Counted from the first letter of the stretch, positions 18,311 to 27,530 are shown. The stretch: DNA of 64,000 nucleotides from Phycisphaerales bacterium (GCA_016699835.1 CP064987.1:2480001-2544000); one strand, 5' to 3'. Translations and numbers: made by a program. The notes: generated from the letters alone by a model not told the origin.

Positions 18311-18949
18311 TCACGGGCCGCCGACGGGGCGATCCCAGATCGCGGCGGGGACGCCGCGGCCGAAGTACCAGTCGTCGATGAGATAGAGAATCGCCTCATC
18401 AACGGACTTGCCAAGATCGCTTGCGAAGTTTTCTACGAGACGATCCTGATAGGCGGCCATGGAAGCGTCGTCGACTCGCCACTCGTTGTCCTCAAAGACC
18501 CAGCGGATGGTGACCTTGGCTTTCTGGCGACGGGAGAATCGGTATTCCAGGTCCATGTTCGCCCACTCGTCGGTGGCGCGGACCTTGGTCACGCGGGGCG
18601 GGAACTCATCGTCGGCCCACCAGACGGTATCGCCCAGTTCGGCGATGAGTTGACGCCCACTGAGTTTCGTGAGTTGCGTCGTGTTGAATTGGGCCCGAAG
18701 TTGGAGGACGGCGAGGCGATCGGAGGGCTTGAGGCGCTGCACCTCGGCCCGCGAGGCCTTGAGCGCGATCTTCGCCAGTCGTTCGATCTGTTCGAAGGTC
18801 GCCTTGGAATAGAAGTTGAGAACTTCCTCGCCCGTGGCGTTGAGGGAGGCGTTGAACGCGGTACGGACGCTCTTGGCATTGGGATCATCGCAGCCCGGGA
18901 GCGCCACGAGGAGCACCAACGCGAGGATGATCTGTTTCATGTTCTGCAT
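18311..18949 (-). CDS. Predicted lipoprotein, paralogue of the upstream gene
   Basis: This 212-residue protein has a lipoprotein signal peptide ending LVALPGC. The body is helix-rich, then contains TKVRATDEWANMDLEYRF followed by VRWVF-like strands (KVTIRWVFEDNEWRVDD). The same VRATD block and the following strand pattern appear in the upstream gene (RVRATDDYADITLKA, FRLVRVGDRWLFDE), so the two are paralogues in one operon, 40 nt apart. I do not recognise the family. The fold of the C-terminal part resembles NTF2-like/DUF4878-type domains, which is only a suggestion. ATG 18940 is an alternative start. Confidence 0.7.
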   Translation of the reverse strand: MQNMKQIILALVLLVALPGCDDPNAKSVRTAFNASLNATGEEVLNFYSKATFEQIERLAKIALKASRAEVQRLKPSDRLAVLQLRAQFNTTQLTKLSGRQLIAELGDTVWWADDEFPPRVTKVRATDEWANMDLEYRFSRRQKAKVTIRWVFEDNEWRVDDASMAAYQDRLVENFASDLGKSVDEAILYLIDDWYFGRGVPAAIWDRPVGGP

Positions 18950-18989
18950 GGCTGGCTCTCGAGTTTGGCCCGGAAAGTGGAGCGATGGG

Positions 18990-19673
18990 CTATCGGATAC
19001 AACGATCCCAGACATCGGTGAGGTCGCGGTCCGTGAGTCCAGCAACGGTGCCGAGGCCTCGTACAAAGGCTCGGTCGGTCTCTGAACTGACGGTACGAGG
19101 CGATCCGGAGAGTTCTTGCTCGATCGCCTGGAGGCGGTCTCTCTCGTCGAACAGCCATCGATCTCCCACTCGAACGAGGCGGAACGTCGTGGCGGCCTGA
19201 CCGTTGGCTTCGGCCTTGAGTGTGATGTCGGCGTAGTCATCGGTGGCACGGACCCTCATGATCGGGAGCATTCGCTTGCGCGGGTCCATCGTGTGCCCAA
19301 TCCGGGCCATGTATTCCACGTAGGCCCGACCGTCCATCTTGAGGAGTTCCTTCCGAGGAACCATGGCCCGCATGAAGAGAACTTCGTACTTGTCAGCGTT
19401 GGACATCGCCCGGATCTCTTCCCGCTTGCCGAAGGCGAGCGCGATTGGGATGAGCCTGGTGTAGCGATCGATGGTGTCCTTCTGGCACATGTCGGCGATG
19501 GTCTTCGTGTCGCTCGACGAGTACGCGTTCTGCCAGGCCTCGAAAGCCTGTCGAGCCTCGCGGGCGTTGTAGTCCTTCTCGCCGCACGAGGGGAGGAACA
19601 CAAGGGTGGCGCACACAAGCGTCGCGGCCAGGAGAACGTGGAAGTTCATTCGGAGTGGCAGGCGGGCGTGCAC
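18990..19673 (-). CDS. Predicted lipoprotein, first gene of a paralogous pair
   Basis: This 227-residue protein starts at GTG 19673 because AAGGAGG lies 4 nt upstream. The Arg-containing n-region and hydrophobic segment end in a lipobox (LVFLPSC). The mature part is helical (NAREARQAFEAWQNAYSSSD) and then has the VRATDDYADITLKA block shared with the downstream paralogue. Family unknown. ATG 19649 is an alternative but has no RBS. It follows the pckA terminator, so the two lipoprotein genes probably form a separate two-gene unit. Confidence 0.72.
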   Translation of the reverse strand: MHARLPLRMNFHVLLAATLVCATLVFLPSCGEKDYNAREARQAFEAWQNAYSSSDTKTIADMCQKDTIDRYTRLIPIALAFGKREEIRAMSNADKYEVLFMRAMVPRKELLKMDGRAYVEYMARIGHTMDPRKRMLPIMRVRATDDYADITLKAEANGQAATTFRLVRVGDRWLFDERDRLQAIEQELSGSPRTVSSETDRAFVRGLGTVAGLTDRDLTDVWDRCIR

Positions 19674-19706
19674 GGGGCCTCCTTTCGAAGTTCCCCGGCA
19701 TGATAC

Positions 19707-19736
19707 CAAAGAAAACGCCGCGGGTGGTCGCGGCGT
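19707..19736 (-). terminator. Intrinsic terminator after pckA
   Basis: On the minus strand ACGCCGCG-ACCACC-CGCGGCGT forms an 8-bp stem followed by TTTCTTT. It lies 27 nt after the pckA stop codon and before the lipoprotein pair. Confidence 0.8.
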
Positions 19737-19762
19737 GGAGGACGACGAATGTAAAGATTGCG

Positions 19763-21373
19763 TCAGCCGCGGGGGCCGGCCTTGCGGACGGCGTCGGGCA
19801 TGTCGAACTGCTTGTCGTTCTCGCGGAAGAGAGCGGCGAGTTTCTTCGCCTGGGCGTCGTAGGCGGCGGAGTCCTTCCATGTGCCGCGGGGCTGGAGGAC
19901 GTCGCTGGGGACGTTGGGGACGCTCGTGGGGATGGGGAGGCCGAAGATCGGGTCCGGCGAGAAGGTGGACTTGGCGAGCGAGCCATCGAGGATCGCGGTG
20001 ACAAAGGCTCGGGTGTACTTGAGGCTGAAGCGTTTGCCCGTGCCATAAGGTCCGCCGGTCCAGCCGGTGTTGAGGAGCCAGACGTTGGTGCCGTGCTTCT
20101 TGATTTTGTCGGCGAGCATGTGGGCGTAGACGACGGGAGGGCGTGGGAGGAAGACGCCGCCGAAGCAGGGGGAGAAGTTGGGCTGGGGCTCGGTGACGCC
20201 GGCCTCGGTCCCGGCGAGTTTGCTGGTGTACCCGTTCATGAAGTAGTACATCGCCTGTTCGGGGCTGAGTTTGGAGACCGGGGGCATGACGCCATAGGCA
20301 TCGGCGGTGAGGAAGATGACGTTCTTGGGGTGCCCGCCAACGCTGGGAATGACGGCTCCCTCGATGAAATCGACGGGATAGGTGACGCGGGTATTCTCGG
20401 TGAGTTTAGAACTGTCGTAGTCGGGGACGCGTGTCACGGGATCGATGATGACGTTCTCGAGGACCGAGCCGAAGCGGATGGCATTCCAGATCTCGGGCTC
20501 GCCCTCCTTGGAGAGTTTGATGCACTTGGCGTAACACCCGCCCTCGAAGTTGAAGACGCCGTGGTCGGACCAGCCGTGCTCGTCGTCGCCGATGAGGGCG
20601 CGGTTGGGGTCGGCGGAGAGGGTGGTCTTGCCGGTGCCGGAAAGCCCGAAGAAGAGGGCGGGATTCTCGTGGGTCTTGCGGTCCACGTTGCAGGAGCAGT
20701 GCATGGGGAAGACGCCGGCCTCGGGCATGTCGTAGTTCATGGCGTAGAAGATGCTCTTCTTCATCTCGCCGGCGTACTCGGAGCCGAGGATGACGACGCA
20801 CTTGCGCGTGAGCGACTGGGCGATCAAGACCGGGGCTTTGTAGCCCATGGCGGCCTGCTCCTCAGCAGTGAGGCGGCGTGTGCCGGCATTGATGATCGTC
20901 CAGTCCTTCTTGAAGGCGGGGGTCGGTTGGCCGGGCTTGACGCCCGCGGCCTGGGTGCCCTGCTGGATGAAGAGCGTGCTCGCGAAGAGGCTGTGCCAGG
21001 CCTGCTCGGTGATGACCTGCACGCCCAGGCGATACTTCGGATCGCCGCCGGCGTAGCCCTCGAAGCTGTAGAGCCTCGGTCGCGAGTTGAGGTGCTTCTT
21101 GGCGATCTCGAGCGCCATGTCGAACTGCTTGGGCGTGACGGGGGTGTTGACCTTGCCCCACCAGATCTTGTCGTGGATGGCGGGGACATCCTCGAGGTGC
21201 TTGTCCTTGGGGCTGCGTCCCGTGCGGTCGCCGGTCAGGCAGACCAGGGCGCCGTTGGAAGCGAGTTTCCCCTCGCCTGCGGCGATGGCGCGCTCGACGA
21301 GTTCCGGTGACGGGGCGTTGGTGAGAACGCGGTGGGGGGTGAGGTCGAGGCCGTGAAGCAAATCGGTGCTCAT
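19763..21373 (-). CDS. pckA: Phosphoenolpyruvate carboxykinase (ATP)
   Basis: This 536-residue cytosolic enzyme converts oxaloacetate and ATP to PEP and CO2 in gluconeogenesis. The ATP-dependent family is shown by LTGDRTGRSPKDKHL near the N-terminus, FFGLSGTGKTTLSADPNRAL (P-loop), GVFNFEGGCYAKCIKLS with metal and substrate ligands, and GRVGDRRG-like binding replaced by the usual NTGWTGGPYGTGKR at about 425. Length matches bacterial PckA. The start follows family alignment; upstream in-frame codons lack family character and RBS. A terminator follows, so it is probably monocistronic. Confidence 0.96.
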   Translation of the reverse strand: MSTDLLHGLDLTPHRVLTNAPSPELVERAIAAGEGKLASNGALVCLTGDRTGRSPKDKHLEDVPAIHDKIWWGKVNTPVTPKQFDMALEIAKKHLNSRPRLYSFEGYAGGDPKYRLGVQVITEQAWHSLFASTLFIQQGTQAAGVKPGQPTPAFKKDWTIINAGTRRLTAEEQAAMGYKAPVLIAQSLTRKCVVILGSEYAGEMKKSIFYAMNYDMPEAGVFPMHCSCNVDRKTHENPALFFGLSGTGKTTLSADPNRALIGDDEHGWSDHGVFNFEGGCYAKCIKLSKEGEPEIWNAIRFGSVLENVIIDPVTRVPDYDSSKLTENTRVTYPVDFIEGAVIPSVGGHPKNVIFLTADAYGVMPPVSKLSPEQAMYYFMNGYTSKLAGTEAGVTEPQPNFSPCFGGVFLPRPPVVYAHMLADKIKKHGTNVWLLNTGWTGGPYGTGKRFSLKYTRAFVTAILDGSLAKSTFSPDPIFGLPIPTSVPNVPSDVLQPRGTWKDSAAYDAQAKKLAALFRENDKQFDMPDAVRKAGPRG

Positions 21374-21546
21374 GGTGTGGAACTCGTGGTCTGTTGAGTT
21401 GGCGTCGGGTATCGATGGCGCTCCCCCAACGCGGTTTCTCGGCCGGCGTCGCACAGGTGGACGGGTCGGGGGGAGCCGTAAGCCTAGAGCGCCATCCCCT
21501 GGTTTGGCCAGTGGTTGGAACGGTTTCGGTGAGGTGGACGGTTGGT

Positions 21547-22671
21547 CTAGGCGGACTTGGCGTTGGCCTGCGAGTTATCGCAGATTGCCGAGAGTGCCGT
21601 CAGATGCGATTCAGAGTCCTTGAGTGAGCCGGTGGTCTTGATGGACTCGAGGGCGGTCTCGGCGATGGCGATCAGGGGGCGAAAGCCCTGGGCACGGGAG
21701 ATGTTCAGGATCCGCTCGACGGCGGTGGTGGCCTCATCGACGTTGGACTCGCTGACGGCGATCTGGAGGAGGGCGCCGGCCTGAGAGAGTTCGGCGGAGG
21801 AGTTTGCCTGGCCGGCGTTGGACCCGGAAGCCTGGGAGGGCGCCCAGTTCTCGCGCTCGATGAGGAGCCATTCGGCGCAGGCGCGCATGAGCGAGGACTG
21901 GCTGAGCGGGTGGGCGAGGAAGGCTTGGGCTCGCGCCCCGGAGATGTTCTGGCGCGTGAGCGGGCCCGAGTCGGCGGTCACCATGATGACCGGCGTGAGG
22001 GCGCCCATGTCGCGGAGGTCCTGGATGATCTCCGAGGGGGAACGTCCGGGGATGCCGGCGCTCACGATGACGAGATCGCACGATTGCAGCGATGACTCGT
22101 TCCCCTTGATCTCGTTGTGGACGCGGATCGCGAGATTGGTCGCGGAGAGGAGGCGGTGGATGTATTGCGACTCCATGGCGTCGTGGGCGATGATGACCAC
22201 GCGACCCTGGAGTTGTTCCGGGTTGACCTTCTCGAGCGTGTTGGCGTTGGCGAAGGGGTCGGGGTTGATGAAGTCGCGGACTCGGATCGGCACATCGAAG
22301 CAGATGGCGATCTCGTGGATCATCCCCAGTCGATGGATGCATCGCAGGATCTTGCCACGGATGATGATCGCGCCCTTGCGGAGGTGGTGGAGTTTGATGC
22401 GGCAGGTTGAGCCTGGATGGAGGTAGGCGTTGTGGAGGACGGCGATGCCGTTGCGTGAGAGGTTCCGACCGGCGGCGATGAACTCGGACGACGTGCCATC
22501 GGCGTGCATGAGCCCGATGGGGACGAACTCGGCGGGGAAGGGCCAGCGTGAGGCCTCGCGTTTGGCGGAGGGTGCGCCCTTGGCGCTCTCGGCGGCATCG
22601 AGGGCGGCGAGGACCTTCGCGAGCGCTGGCGCACTGAGGTTGAGCGAGTTTCTTCGGGCAACTGGGGGCAT
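21547..22671 (-). CDS. PilZ protein with degenerate receiver domain
   Basis: This 374-residue protein has an N-terminal PilZ domain with RxxxR (REASR near 38-42) and NxSxxG (NLSRNG near 70), the residues that bind cyclic-di-GMP in the family. A receiver-like domain follows (about 155-275). The phosphoacceptor region reads CDLVIVSAGIPG, with no Asp where the paralogue has IIADYQMPG, and the signalling Lys block reads AFLAHPLSQ. A Hpt-like helical C-terminus also lacks a phosphorylatable His. It is a paralogue of the gene at 23020-24195 beyond tRNA-His. It is probably a phosphorylation-independent c-di-GMP effector. Confidence 0.75.
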   Translation of the reverse strand: MPPVARRNSLNLSAPALAKVLAALDAAESAKGAPSAKREASRWPFPAEFVPIGLMHADGTSSEFIAAGRNLSRNGIAVLHNAYLHPGSTCRIKLHHLRKGAIIIRGKILRCIHRLGMIHEIAICFDVPIRVRDFINPDPFANANTLEKVNPEQLQGRVVIIAHDAMESQYIHRLLSATNLAIRVHNEIKGNESSLQSCDLVIVSAGIPGRSPSEIIQDLRDMGALTPVIMVTADSGPLTRQNISGARAQAFLAHPLSQSSLMRACAEWLLIERENWAPSQASGSNAGQANSSAELSQAGALLQIAVSESNVDEATTAVERILNISRAQGFRPLIAIAETALESIKTTGSLKDSESHLTALSAICDNSQANAKSA

Positions 22672-22843
22672 AGGCGACCCGTCCGACGAACCGGCCCCGT
22701 GGTCGGGGGACCTGATGTCACCATCGGACAGGTGGGGTGAGTATGCGCGTGCGGATCCCCCGAGTGGTGTGCGGTTGTGCCGGTTGGGGGGATCGTTCGT
22801 ATCGGGACGAATCTGGGGGGATGGCCTGGAGGTGGGTGTGCGG

Positions 22844-22872
22844 TTGTCGCCCGGGGGGTCAGGCCGTATGGT
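22844..22872 (+). promoter_or_regulatory. Sigma-70-type promoter of tRNA-His
   Basis: TTGTCG (22844-22849), a 17-nt spacer and TATGGT (22867-22872) lie upstream of the tRNA, with a leader of about 20-30 nt. This is the clearest two-box promoter in the window. Confidence 0.5.
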
Positions 22873-22901
22873 TACGGCTTGCGGGAATGGTCCCGCGGAT
22901 G

Positions 22902-22975
22902 GTGGCCATAGCTCAGTTGGTTAGAGCACCGGGTTGTGATCCCGGGGGTCGCGGGTTCGAGTCCCGTTGGCCACC
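22902..22975 (+). tRNA. tRNA-His (GTG anticodon)
   Basis: A full cloverleaf can be drawn. The acceptor stem GTGGCCA pairs with TGGCCAC; there is a D arm TAGCTCAGTTGGTTAGAGCA, an anticodon stem CCGGG/CCCGG with loop TTGTGAT (anticodon GTG), and a T arm with GGTTCGAGTCC. The extra G typical of tRNA-His is the genomic G at 22901, opposite discriminator C 22975. CCA is not encoded; CCTTTT follows. Confidence 0.97.
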
Positions 22976-23019
22976 CTTTTCGAGGGATGTTTGGGGGCGG
23001 GTGATGGGGCGTTCGCCAA

Positions 23020-24195
23020 TCAGGCGGCGCCGGCGGCGGCGGCCCGCTCCAGGGACGCGATCAGCGATCGAACGCTGCGGAGCGACTCGGTGACGCTGGC
23101 GGTGGCGGCGAGCATCGTGGCGGCCTCATCGGCGACGTTGCCCAAGACATCGAACCCGAGCGTGGGGGCGAGGCCCTTGAGTTGCATGGCGACGGTCCTG
23201 GCGACGTGGTCGTCATCGCGTGAGATCGCGTCGTTGAGGCGTTTCAAGAACTGGGGGATCTGCCCGATGAAGGCCTCGACGAGGACGTAGTTGGGGTTGT
23301 CGCGATCGAGGCTGGTCGTGCCGCCGATCGTGCCGTCTTTGCTGGCGACGAGGAACTCGGCGACGGCGCGGAGGAGCATGTCCTGGGTGACGGGCTTGGC
23401 GAGGAAGCCGTTGACCGAGACGGTCTCGATTTTCTGCCTCGTGACGGGGCTGGTGTCGGAGGTGGTGATGATGATGGGGGTGTTGATTCCGAGTTTGCGG
23501 ACCTCGACGGCGAAGTCGATGCCGGTCATCCCCGGCATCTGATAGTCGGCGATGATGAGGTCGCACCCTTCTCGCGCGAGTTTGAGGGCCTCCTCGGCGT
23601 TGGGGGCGGTGCGGAGGCGGAGTTGGGTCTCGCGGAGGTAATGGCGGATGATGCGCAGGTCGAGTTCGGAGTCGTCGACGTAGATGAGAGTGCCGACGAG
23701 ATTGCCGGCCTCGACGTGCTCGAGCGAGAACTGGGTGTTGGTGGTGTTGGTCTTGAAGTACTCGCGGGCCTGGATGGGCTTGTTGAACTTGATGCCAATC
23801 TCGTGGATCACGCCTCGGAGGTGGGTGCAACGGACCACAAACGCGGCGATGGAGACGTTGCCCCGCTCGGGATGGGGAAGGGTGACCTGGACCTTGGTGC
23901 CGAGGTGGACATAGGCGCTGTGGAGGAGGCTGATGCCGCCGCAACTGAGGTTCCGGCAGGCGACGTGGATCGGGGTTGGGTTGGAGCCGCCGTTCTGGAA
24001 GATGTGGACGAGGAGCGAGGACTGGCGGAAGGGCCAGCGGACGAAGTCTCGCTTTTTATTGGACTCGTTGGAACGTCCAGCATCGAGTGCTTCGAGGAGA
24101 GCATCGAGGTCTTTGCCCTGGATGCCAATGGTGTTGACCCGGCCTGAGGCGCCGGTCTTGGTCTTGTTGAGGGGGATTTTCCTCGCGGTCGACAT
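23020..24195 (-). CDS. PilZ-receiver protein with intact phosphoacceptor and degenerate Hpt
   Basis: This 391-residue protein starts at ATG 24195, with GGGAG just upstream. The PilZ domain has RDFVR (RxxxR) and NLSCGG (NxSxxG), so cyclic-di-GMP binding is likely. The receiver domain (about 170-290) keeps the acidic pair YVDDSELDL, the phosphoacceptor Asp in CDLIIADYQMPG, Thr/Ser in ITTSDTSP and Lys in GFLAKPVT. The C-terminus looks like a Hpt helical bundle, but the usual H-x-L-K-G is MQLKG, without His. It could integrate phosphorylation and c-di-GMP. There is no DNA-binding domain. It is a paralogue of 21547-22671. Confidence 0.8.
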   Translation of the reverse strand: MSTARKIPLNKTKTGASGRVNTIGIQGKDLDALLEALDAGRSNESNKKRDFVRWPFRQSSLLVHIFQNGGSNPTPIHVACRNLSCGGISLLHSAYVHLGTKVQVTLPHPERGNVSIAAFVVRCTHLRGVIHEIGIKFNKPIQAREYFKTNTTNTQFSLEHVEAGNLVGTLIYVDDSELDLRIIRHYLRETQLRLRTAPNAEEALKLAREGCDLIIADYQMPGMTGIDFAVEVRKLGINTPIIITTSDTSPVTRQKIETVSVNGFLAKPVTQDMLLRAVAEFLVASKDGTIGGTTSLDRDNPNYVLVEAFIGQIPQFLKRLNDAISRDDDHVARTVAMQLKGLAPTLGFDVLGNVADEAATMLAATASVTESLRSVRSLIASLERAAAAGAA

Positions 24196-24394
24196 CGCCA
24201 CTCCCGTGCTGCGTCCGGCGGACCGCCGGAACAGGTGATGGCGGATCGATCGGCAACTGAGACAGTGACCTTCATCGGCAAGCACGATGTTCGAATTTGC
24301 AGTCGGGGGAAGGAATGGTGCGGGTTGTGCAGGCCGCACACGTCGCATGGTTTCACTCGGGAAACCTTGGCGGCTCTATGAGGTCGGGCGAAGA

Positions 24395-27232
24395 TCAGAC
24401 GTCGAGATTCTTCGCCTCGAGGGCGTGGTCCTCGATGAACCGGCGGCGTGGCTCGACGGCCTCGCCCATAAGGACCGAGAACAACTGGTCGGCGCCGCTG
24501 GCGACATCCCACGAGACGCGGAGGAGCGTTCGCGTGGAAGGGTCCATGGTGGTGGTCCAGAGTTCGGCGGCGTCCATCTCGCCCAGGCCCTTGAAGCGTT
24601 TCACGCGGAGGCCACGCCCGCCGATCTCGCGGAGGCCATCGAGGACGCTGGAGAGATTGGGGCACTCGACCTGGCGGCCTTTGGTGGGCGTGCGGCGGCG
24701 GACGGTGGACTCGGGCTCGGTGTCGTCGGACGTGTCGGCGTCGTCGGGCTTGGAGTCGTCTTTGGCGTGGTCGGCGTCGTGGGCCTCGTGGAGGATCCAG
24801 GCGAAGCGTGTGGTGAGTTTCTCGCCGGTGACGGACTCGACGAGGACGCGCGAGTAATCGTCGGGCTTGAAGCCGAGTTGGGCGAGTTCGACGAAGAGGC
24901 GGTCGAGTTCCTTGTTCTCGTGGAGTTCCTTGATCTGGGCGGGGCGACCTCGAGCGGCCTCGGGTGACTCGGTCTCGGTCTCGGCGGAGTCCACGACCAG
25001 GCGGAGTTGGTTCTTTGCGATGATGTCGAGGGCGTCGGCCTCGGACCAGGCGAAGGCCTCGCCCGCGCCCTCGTCGCCGGTGGTTCCAGTGCCGCCGCGC
25101 CAGGTGACGCGGTGGGTGGGGAGTCGGTGCTTCCTGGTCGGGTCGTTGTCGCGCTGGGCGAGGAGGTCGTTGAAGCGCACGCCGCGTCGCTCGGCGATGG
25201 TGCTGAGTTCGACAAGGCGCTTCAAAAGATGGACGGCCCGCTTGGCCTGATCGCCCTCGAGCGTGCGCTCGGTGGTGGGGGCGGCGCCCTCGTCGAGTGA
25301 CTTTGGATCGCGGAGGACGAGGGAGGCGCGATCGAGGCCGAGGCGCTCGAGGGTCTCGTCGAAGACGCGATCGTTGAGGACGTACTCGCCCGAGTGCTTG
25401 GCGGCCTTGCCCGATTTCTCGAGTTTGTAGAGCGGGGGCTGGGCGATGTAGACGTGGCCCTTGCGGATGAGTTCGGGCATCTGGCGGAAGAAGAAGGTGA
25501 GGAGGAGCGTGCGGATGTGGCTACCGTCAACATCGGCGTCGGTCATGATGATGACCTTGCCGTAGCGCAGGCGGGAGATGTCGAGTTCGTTCCCGATGCC
25601 GACGCGGAGGGCGGCGATGAGGGTCAAGATCTCGTCGTGGCTGAGCATCTTGTCCACGCGCGCCTTCTCGACATTCAAGATCTTGCCCTTGATGGGAAGG
25701 ATGGCCTGGGTCTCGACGTCGCGGCCTTGTGTGGCGGAGCCGCCGGCGGAGTCGCCCTCGACGATGTACAACTCGCTCTCGTCGACGTTGCGGGTCTTGC
25801 AGTCGCGGAGTTTGGCGGGCATGGAGCCAGAGTCGAGAGCGCTCTTTCGGCGGGTGAGTTCGCGGGCCTTGCGGGCCGCCTCGCGCGCCTGGGCGGCGAC
25901 GATGCCCTTCATGCAGAGGCGCTTGGCCTCGGCGGGGTGCTCCTCGAACCATGTGTCGAGCGCCTCGGCGACGGCGGCGGAAACAAAACCCTCGACCTCG
26001 GGGTTGAGGAGTTTCTCCTTGGGCTGGTTGTTGAAGGTGGGGTTGGGGATCTTGACGCTGACGATGGCGATGAGGCCCTCGCGGAGATCCTCGCCCGTGG
26101 GGACGGGGTCCTTTTCCTTGAGGACGCCGGCTTTTCTCGCGTAGTTGTTGAGGACGCGGGTGAGGGCGACCTTGAACCCCTGGCCGTGCGTGCCGCCGTC
26201 AACGTTGTTGATGTTGTTGCAGAAGGTGAGGAGGGTCTCGTTGTAGCCGTCGTGGTATTGGAGGGCGACCTCGCAGATGGTGGACTGCTCTGGGTCTTCC
26301 TTTTTGATGACGACGGGGGCGGAGACGGGGCTCTTGCCCGTCATGAGATGGGTGACGTATTCGAGCAGGCCGTTCTCGGCGCGGAAGGTCTCGGCGCGGG
26401 TCTTGCCGTCGGCGCCGACGCGCTCGTCGGTGAACTTGAGGGAGACGCCGGGGTTCAGGAAGGCGAGTTCGCGGAGGCGCGTCGCGAGGGTTTCGTAGGA
26501 GAATGTGACGTCGGGGAAGATGGTGGGATCGGGGCGAAAGGTGACGGTGGTGCCGCGGGTTCGAGCGGCGTTGCCGGGGATCTTGCCGACGTGCGCGAGG
26601 GGCGTGGTGACGCGGCCGCGCTCGAAGCCGATGGAGTAGATGTCGCCGTCGCGGAAGACCTCACAGTCGAGGTATTCGCTGAGTGCGTTGACGCAGGAGA
26701 CGCCGACGCCATGGAGCCCGCCGGAGACTTTGTACGCGGAGCCTTCCTGCTGGAACTTGCCGCCGGCGTGGAGTTTGGTGAGGACGATCTCGACGGCGGG
26801 CTTGCCGTTGAGGTTGGGGTCCTCGTGCTTCATGGGGTCGGTGGGAATGCCGCGGCCGTCGTCGATGACGCAGCAGGAGCCGTCGGGCTGGATGGTGACC
26901 TGGACGAAGGAGGCGTGGCCGGCCATGGCTTCATCGATGGAGTTGTCGACGACCTCGTAGACGAGGTGGTGGAGGGCGTTGAGGCCGGTGCCTCCGATGT
27001 ACATGCCGGGACGTTTGCGGACGGCCTCGAGGCCCTCGAGGACCTGGATCTGCTCGGCTCCATAGGCTCCCGCCTGCTTGGTCGTGGTGGATTTGGCTGG
27101 TGTTGCCGCGTCGGCGTGGGGGGTGGGGGGCGTGGTGCTCATGTCGATTTTGGGGGCTGTTGTTCGCGAGCGGGCGTGCGACGCGGGGGCTTTGGTGTCG
27201 GCGGCGGGTGTATCGGTCGCGGGCTTGGGCAT
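24395..27232 (-). CDS. gyrB: DNA gyrase subunit B
   Basis: This 945-residue ATPase subunit of the type II topoisomerase introduces negative supercoils with GyrA. The GHKL ATPase begins near residue 75 (RKRPGMYIGGTGLNALHHL, VIDDGRGIP). TOPRIM motifs EGDSAGGSATQGRD (about 494) and MTDADVDGSHIRTLLL follow. The C-terminus has the FKGLGEMDAAELWTTTMDP block. It is longer than usual: a Thr/Ala-rich N-terminal tail of about 70 residues and an insertion that includes an acidic stretch near 800-835 (HDADHAKDDSKPDDADTSDD). The start has GAGG upstream; ATG 27142 is an alternative. Transcription is divergent from the next gene. Confidence 0.96.
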   Translation of the reverse strand: MPKPATDTPAADTKAPASHARSRTTAPKIDMSTTPPTPHADAATPAKSTTTKQAGAYGAEQIQVLEGLEAVRKRPGMYIGGTGLNALHHLVYEVVDNSIDEAMAGHASFVQVTIQPDGSCCVIDDGRGIPTDPMKHEDPNLNGKPAVEIVLTKLHAGGKFQQEGSAYKVSGGLHGVGVSCVNALSEYLDCEVFRDGDIYSIGFERGRVTTPLAHVGKIPGNAARTRGTTVTFRPDPTIFPDVTFSYETLATRLRELAFLNPGVSLKFTDERVGADGKTRAETFRAENGLLEYVTHLMTGKSPVSAPVVIKKEDPEQSTICEVALQYHDGYNETLLTFCNNINNVDGGTHGQGFKVALTRVLNNYARKAGVLKEKDPVPTGEDLREGLIAIVSVKIPNPTFNNQPKEKLLNPEVEGFVSAAVAEALDTWFEEHPAEAKRLCMKGIVAAQAREAARKARELTRRKSALDSGSMPAKLRDCKTRNVDESELYIVEGDSAGGSATQGRDVETQAILPIKGKILNVEKARVDKMLSHDEILTLIAALRVGIGNELDISRLRYGKVIIMTDADVDGSHIRTLLLTFFFRQMPELIRKGHVYIAQPPLYKLEKSGKAAKHSGEYVLNDRVFDETLERLGLDRASLVLRDPKSLDEGAAPTTERTLEGDQAKRAVHLLKRLVELSTIAERRGVRFNDLLAQRDNDPTRKHRLPTHRVTWRGGTGTTGDEGAGEAFAWSEADALDIIAKNQLRLVVDSAETETESPEAARGRPAQIKELHENKELDRLFVELAQLGFKPDDYSRVLVESVTGEKLTTRFAWILHEAHDADHAKDDSKPDDADTSDDTEPESTVRRRTPTKGRQVECPNLSSVLDGLREIGGRGLRVKRFKGLGEMDAAELWTTTMDPSTRTLLRVSWDVASGADQLFSVLMGEAVEPRRRFIEDHALEAKNLDV

Positions 27233-27349
27233 GGCGGCCTCGTGGGTGTGTGCCGGCTTATTCAGGGGGGATGCACGAAGAAGAAAATGAGAGAAGCGTG
27301 TTTGGTATCGTGATGAGAAACAAAGCAGATTGAAGGGGTCGCGAAAAGT

Positions 27350-27371
27350 CCGAAATGTACGCGAATTTCGG
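27350..27371. promoter_or_regulatory. Inverted repeat in the gyrB upstream region
   Basis: CCGAAAT-GTACGCGA-ATTTCGG has 7-bp perfect arms in an AT-richer 298-nt divergent intergenic region (27233-27530) shared by gyrB and the next gene. It is a possible operator. I see no gene in the rest of the region. Confidence 0.35.
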
Positions 27372-27530
27372 GTGCGTCTATGATAGGCAAATGGGGGCTA
27401 TCTGGCCGGTTTTGTGGGCGAAAAACGTGGGTTCTTTGGTCAGAACGACACCATGTGATGAGGTCGGGATCGGGTTCCATGTCGAAGTCGAGTCTTGATG
27501 ATTCGATTGGGTTGAACCGGTGAGATTCGT

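Noticed and set aside
22767..22847. Two copies of GTGTGCGGTTGT upstream of tRNA-His
   Set aside because: A 12-bp repeat at 69-nt distance in a G-rich region is too weak alone. Only the second copy overlaps the proposed -35 box.
25394..27313. A 639-codon open frame on the plus strand
   Set aside because: It lies over gyrB on the other strand. Its translation is Gly/Asp/Val-rich without domains, as expected for a GC-rich shadow frame.
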